Under the pieces are notes generated by a model. That model saw only the letters and a list, made by a program, of their open reading frames with translations, was not told the DNA's origin and did no database searches. DNA of 64,000 nt, from the NCBI RefSeq assembly GCF_900187615.1, contig NZ_FYDO01000013.1:62001-126000 (forward strand), given 5' to 3'. Made by a program: the position numbers and the translations under genes. Below, in pieces: positions 18,482-26,940 of the stretch (positions within the stretch are counted from its first letter, which is position 1; each line of letters opens with the position of its first letter). Origin of the DNA: Pseudomonas sp. Irchel s3f7 (GTDB lineage Bacteria; Pseudomonadota; Gammaproteobacteria; Pseudomonadales; Pseudomonadaceae).

Positions 18482-18763
18482 TTATTGATTGCGATTGTTC
18501 ATCGGCGAGTCCAGCACCTTCACCACATCATCAATGATCGCCTTGCTCATATCCTGCAAAAAATGCGACGCCCAGGCATGCCGATCGGTATCGCGAACCA
18601 TGGCCGCGTCTGTTGCGAGCAGCTTGGCAACGTGGAGTAGATCGGAAGCGTGGTAGAGAGCCTGGATAACCGGGACGCCAGCGTTGACGCGAAACAGCGG
18701 TTCGTTGGCGTGGAAGGAGAAGTGGGTGAGGCCGATGGTTTTCAGATCTTGGGGATTGGTCAT
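18482..18763 (-). CDS. DUF3077 family protein
   Basis: A 93-residue protein that I recognise as DUF3077, a small Pseudomonas family. The core reads FRVNAGVPVIQALYHASDLL and the end carries a RHAWASHFLQDMSKAI segment. There is no known function. Its ATG overlaps the stop of a 38-codon upstream ORF (ATGA), and the pair sits behind a strongly structured leader (18933-19007). Confidence 0.8.
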   Translation of the reverse strand: MTNPQDLKTIGLTHFSFHANEPLFRVNAGVPVIQALYHASDLLHVAKLLATDAAMVRDTDRHAWASHFLQDMSKAIIDDVVKVLDSPMNNRNQ

Positions 18764-18876
18764 TGGGCACCTCCGCTGGTTGGGAGGAATTGAGTATTTG
18801 CATGCCTTCGAAGAAAGGCCGGCATAGATACAAAGAACGTGAGAACACAGATTTTTGACGAATCAATTTTATACAT
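18760..18876 (-). CDS. Short ORF translationally coupled to the DUF3077 gene
   Basis: A 38-codon ORF (begins MYKIDSSKICVLTF, ends SGGAQ) whose ATG is preceded by AGGAGC at ideal spacing. Its TGA overlaps the DUF3077 ATG by four bases. The coupling and ribosome site are clear, but no family is recognised. It could be a leader peptide or a small functional protein. Confidence 0.5.
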   Translation of the reverse strand: MYKIDSSKICVLTFFVSMPAFLRRHANTQFLPTSGGAQ

Positions 18877-18932
18877 GGTCTAGCTCCTATCGTTGAGGAA
18901 CTGCCACGAACCGTCGCCAAACGATTATGGGT

Positions 18933-19007
18933 GGCAGCTGTGCGCAGGTTGGCGAACCGGGACAATAGGAACCCGGCAGACCCAAAGGTCTCCCGCGCAC
19001 AGCTACC
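18933..19007 (-). ncRNA. Cloverleaf-like structured leader upstream of DUF3077
   Basis: A 13-bp outer stem (18933-18945 with 18995-19007) encloses three small hairpins: GGTT-GGCG-AACC (18947-18958), CGGG/CCCG around 18960-18975, and AGACC-CAAA-GGTCT (18978-18991). The only imperfect pair of the outer stem is a G-U pair in the minus-strand RNA, so the structure belongs to the transcript that runs into the DUF3077 ORFs. A second set of hairpins lies further upstream at 19050-19125 (CGGGT-ttggcg-ACCCG and CGCTG-caaaat-CAGCG on the minus strand). No tRNA identity elements or CCA end are present. The function is unknown. Confidence 0.5.
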
Positions 19008-19219
19008 ATAACGGGAAAATACGAGCGAAAAAAAACGCCAGCAATCGTTATGGTGGCGCCTGTGCGCCTATTGTTTGGGTCGGGTCGCCAAACCCGGTCG
19101 CTGATTTTGCAGCGATGTGGGCAGCCTAGCGTGGGGCAGGGCGATTCGCAACCTGGGATCTTGGCCAACAGGGCCGCTAAATGCTTACTGCTTGAATCCA
19201 GGCAGCCCGTTGGCTTCGT

Positions 19220-19450
19220 TCATACACTACAAGACAGCTGAAAAATATAGGCCGGACTACTGAATACCCTGCCCGTCATGTTTTCAAGGTGGCTTATCTG
19301 CTCCGGCGATAGGTCGTACTCATAGATTGCATCTTCTGGCTCACTCCAAGCCATTACCTCTGCCAACTTATCAATCTGATCGGCAGGGATCTCAATGCTG
19401 AAAGCTAATTGCTCGGTTTGCTTGTCGAACGCAAGAATCTCATGTTTCAT
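19220..19450 (-). CDS. Putative pyocin immunity protein (DUF7683-like)
   Basis: A 76-residue acidic protein starting MKHEILAFDKQTEQL. It begins 22 bp after the stop of the S-type pyocin fragment. Small acidic proteins starting with this pattern follow nuclease bacteriocins in Pseudomonas and are called DUF7683; I infer that it neutralises the adjacent nuclease. It does not resemble the classical colicin E3 immunity family. The ATG at 19448-19450 is preferred over an upstream TTG because GGAA lies at proper spacing. The last residues (IFQLSCSV) may be altered. Confidence 0.6.
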   Translation of the reverse strand: MKHEILAFDKQTEQLAFSIEIPADQIDKLAEVMAWSEPEDAIYEYDLSPEQISHLENMTGRVFSSPAYIFQLSCSV

Positions 19451-19471
19451 TTTTTGGGTTCCAATCAAGAT

Positions 19472-20353
19472 TTATTTAGGCGTGGTTCGACCTGGCTCGG
19501 CGTCTTTTGCTCGCTCTCCCGTCTCAGGGTTGAACTCTCCCAGATGCTTGCCCTGCTTGTCGTATAGCTCAACCCGGCCATTCTCATAATCCCACTCATA
19601 GATCCGGCCCTTACGATCTTTCCAGCGTTTACGTTTATGCCCGCCGCCTTTGACTGAACTCTTCGAGGGGCTGAGCACCGCATCAGGGAAAGCCGTCAAA
19701 CCTCTGGGAGCCGGGTGATAGCTGTGGTCGCCGCCGATAGGTCGAGCGAACACCACGTACAGGGAGCTAAGGCCGGTGTCTGCCGGGAATACCAGAATAC
19801 GGTCGTCGGTCTCAACATCCTCGCCAGCCGGATAACCCTCAATCCCGGAGTCTGTGTTTTCCGGTATGGGGTGAACCATGATGAGGGGATCGCTACTGCG
19901 TTGCTCAGGGTGGACCATGGGCGGAATGGCTAGCGGTCCTTTGGGCGTCCACAAAATGGTGATGCCGTTCAAATCCGCTTCCAACACGGTTTTGGTGGCA
20001 TTCCATTTGACCTGCACCGTGCGTACGGAATCGTCGGCCGGGTTCGCTGGCCGATGCATACGGGCCAGTTGGAAGTCATCAACAATCGAATAAAAGTCAT
20101 CAAACGGATGGCGTACGGTTACCGGGACAGCGAATTCTTTTTCATGAAGATCAAGAGCGTCTATCCCGGTAATCCGTGAAGAACCAAAAAAAAACGCACG
20201 ATTTGAGCTTGCTGACTGGGTCAACCTAGGCTTGGCGGGTGTGTTGGGGTGCACTGTAGGTAGGTGTAAGAGCCCGTCAATGTTGCGCTGATGTGAAACG
20301 GTAGGCGCGCGGGCAGAGTTTGGTCTGTCGATGGAGATAAGGCTTTGTTGGTC
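19472..20353 (-). pseudogene. 5'-truncated S-type pyocin with colicin E3-type RNase domain
   Basis: The frame is open from a TAA at 20354-20356 to the stop at 19472, but its only usual start is a GTG at 20254, inside sequence that still looks coding upstream (APTVSHQRNIDGLLHLPT). It therefore looks like a bacteriocin gene that lost its 5' half. The middle (FAVPVTVRHPFDDF to VVFARP) is the S-type pyocin domain. The end (KRKRWKDRKGRIYEWD, GKHLGEFNPETG) matches the 16S-rRNA-cleaving domain of colicin E3. Aligned by eye to colicin E3, Asp510, Glu517 and a late Arg are kept while His513 is Asn. No receptor-binding or translocation region remains. A 260-residue product from the GTG is possible. Confidence 0.65.
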
Positions 20354-20394
20354 TTATCGCAGCAATGTGGAAGCTTCTAGGGATTTCTGGAATG

Positions 20395-20456
20395 CCAGAA
20401 ACAACAAAGCCCTCGTATTTCTACGAGGGCTTTGTTTTGTATGGTGCCGGCACCAG
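20395..20456 (-). repeat. Terminator plus tRNA-Thr 3'-end copy (distal att site)
   Basis: A terminator hairpin (20405-20434) is followed by TGGTGCCGGCACCAG (20442-20456), identical to the last bases of the intact tRNA-Thr at 30314-30328. This marks the far end of the element array in that tRNA gene. The core is itself a palindrome. Confidence 0.75.
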
Positions 20457-20577
20457 ACGAACGGTATGTTTCGGGGGGACTAGGTTTTCTGGGCGTCTGG
20501 ATTTCGGTGGAAAATTCGGCGTACCCCAACTGGTAACTATAAATAAATCAGCTAGTTATGGCTTTCAGTGGAATCGA
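20453..20577. repeat. Element left-end repeat, copy 1
   Basis: About 88% identical by eye to 21628-21752, including a perfect 25-bp block CTATAAATAAATCAGCTAG+TTATGG. It directly adjoins the distal att core, so it is the inner left end of an integrated element. Confidence 0.7.
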
Positions 20578-20872
20578 ACCCGGAATTTATAAGAGTCGGC
20601 GCGTTGCTGAACAACTCGTAATTCATCTGCAAATGGGTCGGTAAAGCTCCTGAGTTCGAACGTTTCCGACTATAGAGTTCTTAATGAGCGATACCAAATT
20701 CATGATAACCGGAGAGCCCGGGTTATTGGGCGTGGGCGCGCACAGCGCTGGTGAGTACTGAGTGGTTAAGATCCTATTAAAAATAGCTGTAAGTCGTGCG
20801 ATTATGTATCGGGCTACCTGCTCCAACCATTCCAAGAAAGCAGATCGCTAAACAGGGAGGTTTCAAAAAAAC

Positions 20873-21463
20873 ATGGGCTATTTAGAACTAGAAACTGAAA
20901 ATTCAAGACTTCATGCAGAAAATGAGGTTCTGCGTGCAGAGATTCATATCCTGAAGGGGAGACTCACCCTTTTAGATACGCATCAATCTTTGGCGAAAGG
21001 CATGCGTGGCGAGACTTTAGTCGCAAATTGGATAACCGGTTCCATAACCATTCACAACGCGGCTCACGATGTCGAAACGGCGGCAGGTCTTATCAGGTTA
21101 GAAATAAAATACTCAGGGCTAAATGTCGCGGATCGAAATAGAAAGTTAGGGGGGCTGGGAACCCAGCGTTGGGCCTGGTCGAAGCCATTTGGGGAGTCGA
21201 GCAAAAAAAAGTATGATCGGTTGATCCTGGTGGGTGATAAAGATCCACGCTATATAGATCAGTATCAAGGGATAGACTGCCCATACGTCTTATTCGATGT
21301 CCCTTTCAATGAGATTTTACCCTTAACAATCCAGACAAACAGAGGCCATTATCGCTCGATACAGCTGACTACCAATCCGAAAAAGGCTAAATCGGCAGCT
21401 AGTGCGCTTTTTTCAAAGTATCAGGTTTCTCTCGACGAGCTTACCAAGCTTTATGGGCTGTAG
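20873..21463 (+). CDS. PD-(D/E)XK nuclease-like protein with coiled-coil start
   Basis: A 196-residue protein. Residues 1-40 are a Glu/Leu-rich coiled coil. The following region reads GMRGETLVANW, then AHDVETAAGLIRLEIKYS, which fits the E...D...(10-15)...ExK pattern of PD-(D/E)XK nucleases, as in Type II restriction enzymes and related DNases. A later ILVGDKDPRY and a C-terminal helical part follow. There is no methyltransferase partner. It is low in GC compared with the core and is the only gene between two element ends (20456 and about 21625). Anti-phage or restriction activity is an inference. Confidence 0.6.
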   Translation: MGYLELETENSRLHAENEVLRAEIHILKGRLTLLDTHQSLAKGMRGETLVANWITGSITIHNAAHDVETAAGLIRLEIKYSGLNVADRNRKLGGLGTQRWAWSKPFGESSKKKYDRLILVGDKDPRYIDQYQGIDCPYVLFDVPFNEILPLTIQTNRGHYRSIQLTTNPKKAKSAASALFSKYQVSLDELTKLYGL

Positions 21464-21577
21464 CTTGATCAGGCGAACGCCGGATAGGCGGCAGCCCTGG
21501 CAGACGACAGCGTACAGTCCGGCGCATCAGCCGCCCCGTCTAGACCAACCAACCCGTCTTGCTCCGGATTTTTTTGG

Positions 21578-21757
21578 CATCCAAGGCATTTGGTAGATTG
21601 AAGTGGAGCCTGAAGTAAGGCAGCAGACGAACGGTTTGCTTCAGGGAGCCCAGATTTTCTGGGCGTCTGGGTTGCGGTGGAAGATTCGGCGTACCCCAGC
21701 TAGTAACTATAAATAAATCAGCTAGTTATGGCGCTTAGTGGAATCGAACTGGGGCTT
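21578..21757. repeat. Junction of two element ends (decayed att)
   Basis: 21578-21622 resembles the sequence just left of the intact tRNA-Thr (30276-30313), including TCCAAGGCATT; 21628-21752 is copy 2 of the element left end. The two meet at a degenerate core, as expected where one element abuts the next. The gap 21464-21830 holds nothing else that I can recognise. Confidence 0.6.
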
Positions 21758-21830
21758 CACTGGCGAGTACCAAATATTCAAATTCAGCCTGACCTAGAGC
21801 CTACTAGCGCGTCCTAGGGTGAGCACCGCC

Positions 21831-23525
21831 TCATAGCTCAGTCATCAACGCTTCAATTATTTTGTCGTGTCTTAGCTGAATCGCGTCCTTCCCCCAAATC
21901 TGCATGTTGGTGACGAACGTGGCTATTTCTCGCTGCTGTGCGTTGTGTGTGTAGGTAGCCAGCTTTCTGGCAAATACGATATTGCCCACGGCACAGTTAT
22001 GGGATTTGGAAAGCAGTAGGTAATTGCCGAGGCAGTTCAGATATTCAGAGGTGAACGTTTCATCGTATTCATCGTATCCGTGGGGCATGCCTGTGGGTTC
22101 ACTCCTAGGTGCAATGTGCTCGAGTTCTGGGCTCTGGATGGTGTCAAAACGCTTTGGCATGTAGCCCCGCTGGCCGTGACGCTCTAGGTGAATCTCATAT
22201 TTCCAGAGCAGGTGCTTGGCTGTTGCATGGTTGATTTCCCCCTGCAGCGCCTCTTCCAATTTCTCGGTATTCCAATAGGCCCACCAGGATTGATCCGTGT
22301 TTTTCAACCAATCGATGTGCTCAAGTATCGGGGTGATACTACTGTCTTTAGTGGTGAAGGCTTCATAAACTCCGTTGATTCGAGCGGTAATGTCGGCACG
22401 CGTACCAATCAGTCGATGGCGCACGATCAAACCTTCAAAAGCGCTGCACAGTGCACCAATGTCAGTGATCGGCAAAGCGTAGCGATAGGCCTTGATGATA
22501 AACGGCAGAGTGATCGCAATCCCACTGAGCGTCACCAACGAATGGATCTGGAAATGTTCCTTCTCGTGCTTGCCAAAAAAATCGGACAGGTGGAGGAAAC
22601 TAGCAGACAACGATCGGGTGAAAGACTGAATGAACTCGATGGGTTCCTTGCCAGCGAGCATTTTCCCTATTTTTTCCAGAGTATTGCTTTCCCATAGAGA
22701 ATTGAAATCAACACGAAGGGTGTATAGCAATACATCATCCTCGTTGATTCGGTATTCAATGGAGGAGATGGATTTGTAGATGTTCTCGAACCGCCCTTTG
22801 ATTTCAGCGATTACCTGCGCCTTATGATCGTCGTCATGACCATGCAAGTGCACGGTATACATAAACTGCGCCTTGACGACTTCAAGGTTCGAGGGGCGCT
22901 TGCCGCGGTTGTTCTGAAAGATGAACATCTGAATCGCTTCTGACTCATCTCGCACCGGGTGCGTGGTGCAAACCGATTGGCAGACGATTGCTAACATTTC
23001 GGTCAAATAATCTTCCGATTTATCTCGAAGTTGCGCCTTGAAGTAGTCGAATGCCCGAACGATTCGCTGGGCGGATGCGGTTTCAAGGCCATTGTGATCG
23101 GTTTTGGATTGGTCAATTACGTAGTCGATGAACAATTGATTGTCATAGTCGACGGTACTGAAGCGAATTTCGCTACGCCGCCTTATTAAGTCTTCGAAGC
23201 AAATGTGCTCGGGGTCGGTCAGCTCACGAAGGGATTTGAGCCGGGCGAACAGCGCTGCCAGAAACAAGGTAAGGGTGGTCAGACGCTGCTGGCCGTCGAT
23301 AACCCGAAAGAAGTGTCCGGCTTCCTCAAATAGAAAATGCCCGAAGTAGTAAGGGCTTCGGGTATTGCTGGCTCGGTATTCTTCCAGATCTGAAAGGAAG
23401 ACGTCGGTCTGGGTGCTGCGGCTACTGGTATCGGTGGGTGTCTCCCAGGAATAGGCGCGCTGGTAGGCGGGAACCACGATACGGTTGTTGGCCATCATTT
23501 TTTGGATGGTTGTTGAGGATTCCAC
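21831..23525 (-). CDS. DUF262/DUF1524 protein, GmrSD-like nuclease
   Basis: A 564-residue protein. The N-terminal DUF262 domain (about 1-300) contains VPAYQRAYSW and the hallmark FRVIDGQQRLTTL, a ParB/Srx-like nucleotide-binding motif. The C-terminal DUF1524 domain contains LEHIAPRS, then LGNYLLLSKSHNCAVGN, an HNH-type nuclease core. This is the architecture of GmrSD Type IV restriction enzymes and related phage-defence proteins, which cut modified DNA. It is a single-chain form. Low GC and its place in the tRNA-Thr array suggest horizontal transfer. Its target is unknown. Confidence 0.85.
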   Translation of the reverse strand: MESSTTIQKMMANNRIVVPAYQRAYSWETPTDTSSRSTQTDVFLSDLEEYRASNTRSPYYFGHFLFEEAGHFFRVIDGQQRLTTLTLFLAALFARLKSLRELTDPEHICFEDLIRRRSEIRFSTVDYDNQLFIDYVIDQSKTDHNGLETASAQRIVRAFDYFKAQLRDKSEDYLTEMLAIVCQSVCTTHPVRDESEAIQMFIFQNNRGKRPSNLEVVKAQFMYTVHLHGHDDDHKAQVIAEIKGRFENIYKSISSIEYRINEDDVLLYTLRVDFNSLWESNTLEKIGKMLAGKEPIEFIQSFTRSLSASFLHLSDFFGKHEKEHFQIHSLVTLSGIAITLPFIIKAYRYALPITDIGALCSAFEGLIVRHRLIGTRADITARINGVYEAFTTKDSSITPILEHIDWLKNTDQSWWAYWNTEKLEEALQGEINHATAKHLLWKYEIHLERHGQRGYMPKRFDTIQSPELEHIAPRSEPTGMPHGYDEYDETFTSEYLNCLGNYLLLSKSHNCAVGNIVFARKLATYTHNAQQREIATFVTNMQIWGKDAIQLRHDKIIEALMTEL

Positions 23526-23747
23526 GGGGTAATGTCCTTATCGGTTGCCAAAGATGATGGCCATCGGCCGTATAATCCCTGAATCCCTACTTTTCCACAC
23601 CGTTTTTTGGCTGTGTGACGAGCCAAGTTCTAAGAAAGGGGAATACCCATCTTTTTGTTCGTGGAGGAAGATTTACACTCCCTCAAATTGAGGAAGTCTC
23701 CGCCAACCTTTGGTGGAGGGGATAGCGTTTCACGACCCCCGTAAGCG

Positions 23748-23975
23748 CTACCTGAACTTCCGGGCAAACCTTCCTTTTACCACCCTGGTCAGATAGCTAT
23801 TGAGCCCATGGCCAGATCGGGCAAGCCGCTGCAGCTCGAAAACCACGGCTGCGCCAGGATGTGTGCCATCGTAGAGATATTTCCATCCATCGCTGAACGC
23901 GACGACTATTGATCCTGGTCCAATCTCGTACCCAAAGACGCCTGAATCACCCCCTCTGTTTCCGTACCGTTCCAT
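23748..23975 (-). CDS. Small protein, KTSC-like, unknown
   Basis: A 75-residue protein with a GVFGYEIGPGSIVVAFSDG start, a YLYDGTHPGA middle and the LARSGHGLNSYL end. I recall many small bacterial proteins with this order of motifs, related to the KTSC group, all without known function. Two small hairpins lie downstream (23680-23720). It may be cargo or part of the element backbone. Confidence 0.55.
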   Translation of the reverse strand: MERYGNRGGDSGVFGYEIGPGSIVVAFSDGWKYLYDGTHPGAAVVFELQRLARSGHGLNSYLTRVVKGRFARKFR

Positions 23976-24580
23976 GCTTTCAATCCTTCTGCGAATGGCT
24001 GATGTTCACCTACGTGGACACTGGCGATAGTGGCATAAAGGTTTAGTGGAAGGCACGACAAGTTGGCGAGGTAGATACGCGGCCTTGTGATGATGTTTGT
24101 GGTGGGAATGTTTGCGGCGAAAAAATGGGGACAGACCACGTTTTTCCTGAGCAGGCATTGGCTCAGGAAAGGGGCAGATTTATATTCGACCTCTCAGAAA
24201 GGCCCTTGGGGGAGCCGCACGGCAAGCTCAATCAAGGCGAAGCCTCTGGGGCACAAGCGCAATCACATCAAACCCCAGAAACAACAAAGGCCTGCATTTC
24301 TGCGAGCCTTCGTTTTGTATGGTGCGCACCAGGAGTCGAACCTATGATTAAGTAATTATTTTTGATGGGTTTTTATAGTAAGAAATGATGGGCTACCCCT
24401 AAAACCACCTTCTTGATCGATGAAAGTTTCCCATCTTAAAAGGAAGGATAGTGAAGTAAGCGTCAATCGGCGTATCTTGGATGTTGATAAGGACTGCTTT
24501 GGTCGATTTGAGGGTTTTTAACCGAAAACTGTCGACTCAAAGAAATCCTTTGGAATTTAGTGAGATAAACAGTCCTGTTC
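23976..24580. other. Gap with an att-like site and no clear gene
   Basis: No convincing coding region. 24115-24190 contains GGGGACAGACCACG plus the hairpin CCTGAGC-aggcattg-GCTCAGG, which resembles sequence often seen beside IS200/REP-type transposases. 24275-24343 is an att-like copy (separate entry). The rest is AT-rich. Confidence 0.5.
24275..24343 (-). repeat. Second terminator plus tRNA 3'-end copy (internal att)
   Basis: CCAGAAACAACAAAG, a hairpin and TTTTGTATGGTGC repeat the arrangement at 20395-20456. This copy extends into a T-arm (CCAGGAGTCGAACC), like the 3' end of a tRNA. It probably marks a boundary between two elements. Confidence 0.6.
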
Positions 24581-26413
24581 CTAGGTTTTACACATTTCAA
24601 TAATTTCTTCAATTATCGTTTTCAGATCATCGCAAACTTCATCTCGTTCAATTTGACTGATGTACTCTTCTTTGTCGAATTTAACTTTGAAGTATTGGTT
24701 TATCCCATTAAGTACTGGTTTGACGTCTTTAATGAACAGGCCTTCAGTATTACTTTCGCGTTCTGAATTTGTGTAGTTGCTGGGAACAAATAGGCCATGA
24801 GACTTTAAAAGGTACTCATTTACAGTGTCGGTATCTTTCGCGACAAGGCTGTCCTTGCAATTTTTAGTTATGTATCTAGAAATCGCCGTAGGAATTACTA
24901 AATAGTTTTCAATCTCTCTACGTCTTAATGTTCTGTATCTCAATATTATGTGTTGGCCGGAATCATCTTTTTGGTCGTTTTTACCATTCCAATGAAGTTG
25001 CATGTTTGTAGTGTTGTAATTATCGTCATCTAAATCTCTTAGGCTATAAGCAGTGATAGGTAGCCCTGTGTCTTGCATTATTTTTTGGTTGAGCTCAATT
25101 ATTAGTGTTTTTCTCTCTGGATGTTTTTTGTTTGTAATCCATTCCGTCAGATTGTTAGGCCAAATCAATCCAAGTTTTGCGCAGATTTTTTTAAGAGCCC
25201 TAGTGTCACTAGCATTTTCGACCAAGATGACTTTTTTATGTTCGATTATTGAATCCAACAACGGGAAGTATTTGCTTCCTAAACCTTCTAAAACAAGAAC
25301 CTTCTGTTCTTTTTTCTTTAAATACACTGCTTTGGAGTTTTCGACGTGTAGGATTTTTTCATGATTGATCAGTTTTATTAGCTCCGGGCTATGACTAACC
25401 ATGAGTATTTGCTTGTTGTTGTTCTTGCAGATCTCTTCGAGTTTTTCTAAAAGTAAAGATTGCAGAGACGAATGTAAATGCGCATCAGGCTCATCGAGTA
25501 ACAATACATTGTTGTTCTGGTCAAGAGCCAAGGCAAAGACACTCAGCCATTGAAGAAATCCGCTCCCCTCTATCATTAAGTCCCGCCTGCTGGACTTGTC
25601 GCGCTCTTTAAGTCCAGTATCAGGATTTTTTACTAAGTCGACAACGTCAATATTAATGAAGTTGTGGAAATTACTGTCAAAGGAGTGTGCATATAAGTTT
25701 ACATGAAAAACTTCGGCAAGAATTTTCTTAAGTTGTCGCCATTCTGTGTCAACTTTATCTAGGATTTCCTTGTCAGAAGTTCCGAGTCTTTTTTTACCCG
25801 GGAATAACTTTGTTTTTTCTGATTCGATTTTGTCTTCATGTGCTGAGTGAAGGTCTAAAAGAAGATTTCGAATTACAGAGCCGGCCTGTCCCTTCCCTAT
25901 AAGTTTTCTTCGATCCGCAATGGAGAGCCAACTTTCGCTCTCACTCATGCCTCCGAACGGTGGTAGATATGCAATGGTAGGAATCGTATCGTTTATTGAT
26001 AGATTAGAATTGGATTTTTTTATAGCGAAATTATTGCCGTTAAGGGTGTAGGCCAGTTCAAGGAATAGATTTTTATTATCTGCCCCTTTCCATCCGACTT
26101 TAACCTTCAATGCATAAGAGCCATTCGCTCTTTGGTCTTTCCAAAGGTATTTTAGAGAAGGGATGCTAATTGGTGAAAAAGATTCCGGTGCAACTCCCAA
26201 TCCATTTTTATTGGTGTCGTAATCCTCTAGTAAGGATTCCTTGCCGCGATAGTTAACAAGTAGAATTTTTGTGTATTCCCACACTGCAAGCGCATGCAGC
26301 AAACTTGTTTTTCCAGAGTTATTGACGCCCGAAATTAGGCTTAGTCCATTCTCGTTTACATCGATATTTATTTTTGAAAATCTTTTGAAGTTTTCAAGTT
26401 CTATTAGATTCAT
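24581..26413 (-). CDS. OLD-family ATP-dependent nuclease (AAA ATPase + TOPRIM)
   Basis: A 610-residue protein. The ABC-type ATPase part has Walker A GVNNSGKTSL (near residue 30), Walker B NNVLLLDEPDAHLH and a following SHSPE switch. The C-terminal TOPRIM part has VILVENASDTRAL and the acidic RDLDDDN, followed by RRREIENYLV. The OLD family includes phage P2 Old, GajA of Gabija, the effector of retron Eco8 and AriA of PARIS. No reverse transcriptase, UvrD-like helicase or AriB gene is adjacent, so it would act alone. The gene is clearly AT-richer than its surroundings, a sign of transfer. A defence role is inferred. Confidence 0.8.
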   Translation of the reverse strand: MNLIELENFKRFSKINIDVNENGLSLISGVNNSGKTSLLHALAVWEYTKILLVNYRGKESLLEDYDTNKNGLGVAPESFSPISIPSLKYLWKDQRANGSYALKVKVGWKGADNKNLFLELAYTLNGNNFAIKKSNSNLSINDTIPTIAYLPPFGGMSESESWLSIADRRKLIGKGQAGSVIRNLLLDLHSAHEDKIESEKTKLFPGKKRLGTSDKEILDKVDTEWRQLKKILAEVFHVNLYAHSFDSNFHNFINIDVVDLVKNPDTGLKERDKSSRRDLMIEGSGFLQWLSVFALALDQNNNVLLLDEPDAHLHSSLQSLLLEKLEEICKNNNKQILMVSHSPELIKLINHEKILHVENSKAVYLKKKEQKVLVLEGLGSKYFPLLDSIIEHKKVILVENASDTRALKKICAKLGLIWPNNLTEWITNKKHPERKTLIIELNQKIMQDTGLPITAYSLRDLDDDNYNTTNMQLHWNGKNDQKDDSGQHIILRYRTLRRREIENYLVIPTAISRYITKNCKDSLVAKDTDTVNEYLLKSHGLFVPSNYTNSERESNTEGLFIKDVKPVLNGINQYFKVKFDKEEYISQIERDEVCDDLKTIIEEIIEMCKT

Positions 26414-26664
26414 TTTTAACTGCCTGGGCTAATAACTCAATAAGCGACTATCTTATTTGGCGATTAGTTGTGTAGTGAGTATTATTAGGAAACGAAAGTG
26501 GATTTTATATTTAACGGGGCTGTAGGCGGCATTTTAACTGTCCATTATTTGCTGCCCGTTTCGGTTGCGGGGTTGGGCGGCCACTTTTAGGCGTAGGTCT
26601 GATATTGATGCTAGCAATATGCCATTTTGGCGTCCACTCCTTATAACGGATTGCTGGCCTTGGT

Positions 26665-26940
26665 CTAACGTTTAGGCCGCCAAGATTTTCCTAAACGAAC
26701 GGAGATCAATTTTATGGTTAGCGCATAGTAATAGCGTGTCGATTCAGCGTGCTGGTTCACGTGGTGATTTAGAATCCATGCGAGATGCTTTTGCTGCCAA
26801 GTCCATGGATTGTTGCGTTGCCAGCGCTCAGCGATTGCGGCTTGGATGGCCATCGCTTGACGCAAGTGACGTTGACGGGTGGCGGGTGAGCCTGTCAGGA
26901 CGCCTGCCAGGAACAATTCCATATCGAATCCCTTGCTCAT
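26665..26940 (-). CDS. Small protein coupled to the second integrase
   Basis: A 91-residue basic protein whose ATG overlaps the stop of the upstream integrase gene (ATGA). It is rich in Gln, His, Trp and Arg (AIAERWQRNNPWTWQQKHL). I do not recognise the family. The tight coupling suggests an accessory factor for integration, but this is inference. The 250-bp gap up to the OLD gene holds only its promoter region. Confidence 0.6.
   Translation of the reverse strand: MSKGFDMELFLAGVLTGSPATRQRHLRQAMAIQAAIAERWQRNNPWTWQQKHLAWILNHHVNQHAESTRYYYALTIKLISVRLGKSWRPKR

Noticed and set aside
18933..19007. A tRNA gene in the cloverleaf-like leader
   Set aside because: There is no T-loop GTTCGA at the proper position, no anticodon arm of seven-base loop, and the outer stem is 13 bp, not seven.
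23680..23720. CRISPR-like pair of short repeats
   Set aside because: These are two different hairpins, not direct repeats with spacers. No CRISPR array is present in the window.
24115..24190. An IS200/RAYT transposase remnant
   Set aside because: Only flanking-type sequence is present (GGGGACAGACCACG); no transposase codons could be found.
24360..24580. Retron-type non-coding RNA for the OLD gene
   Set aside because: No reverse transcriptase gene nearby and no long inverted repeat of msr/msd form.
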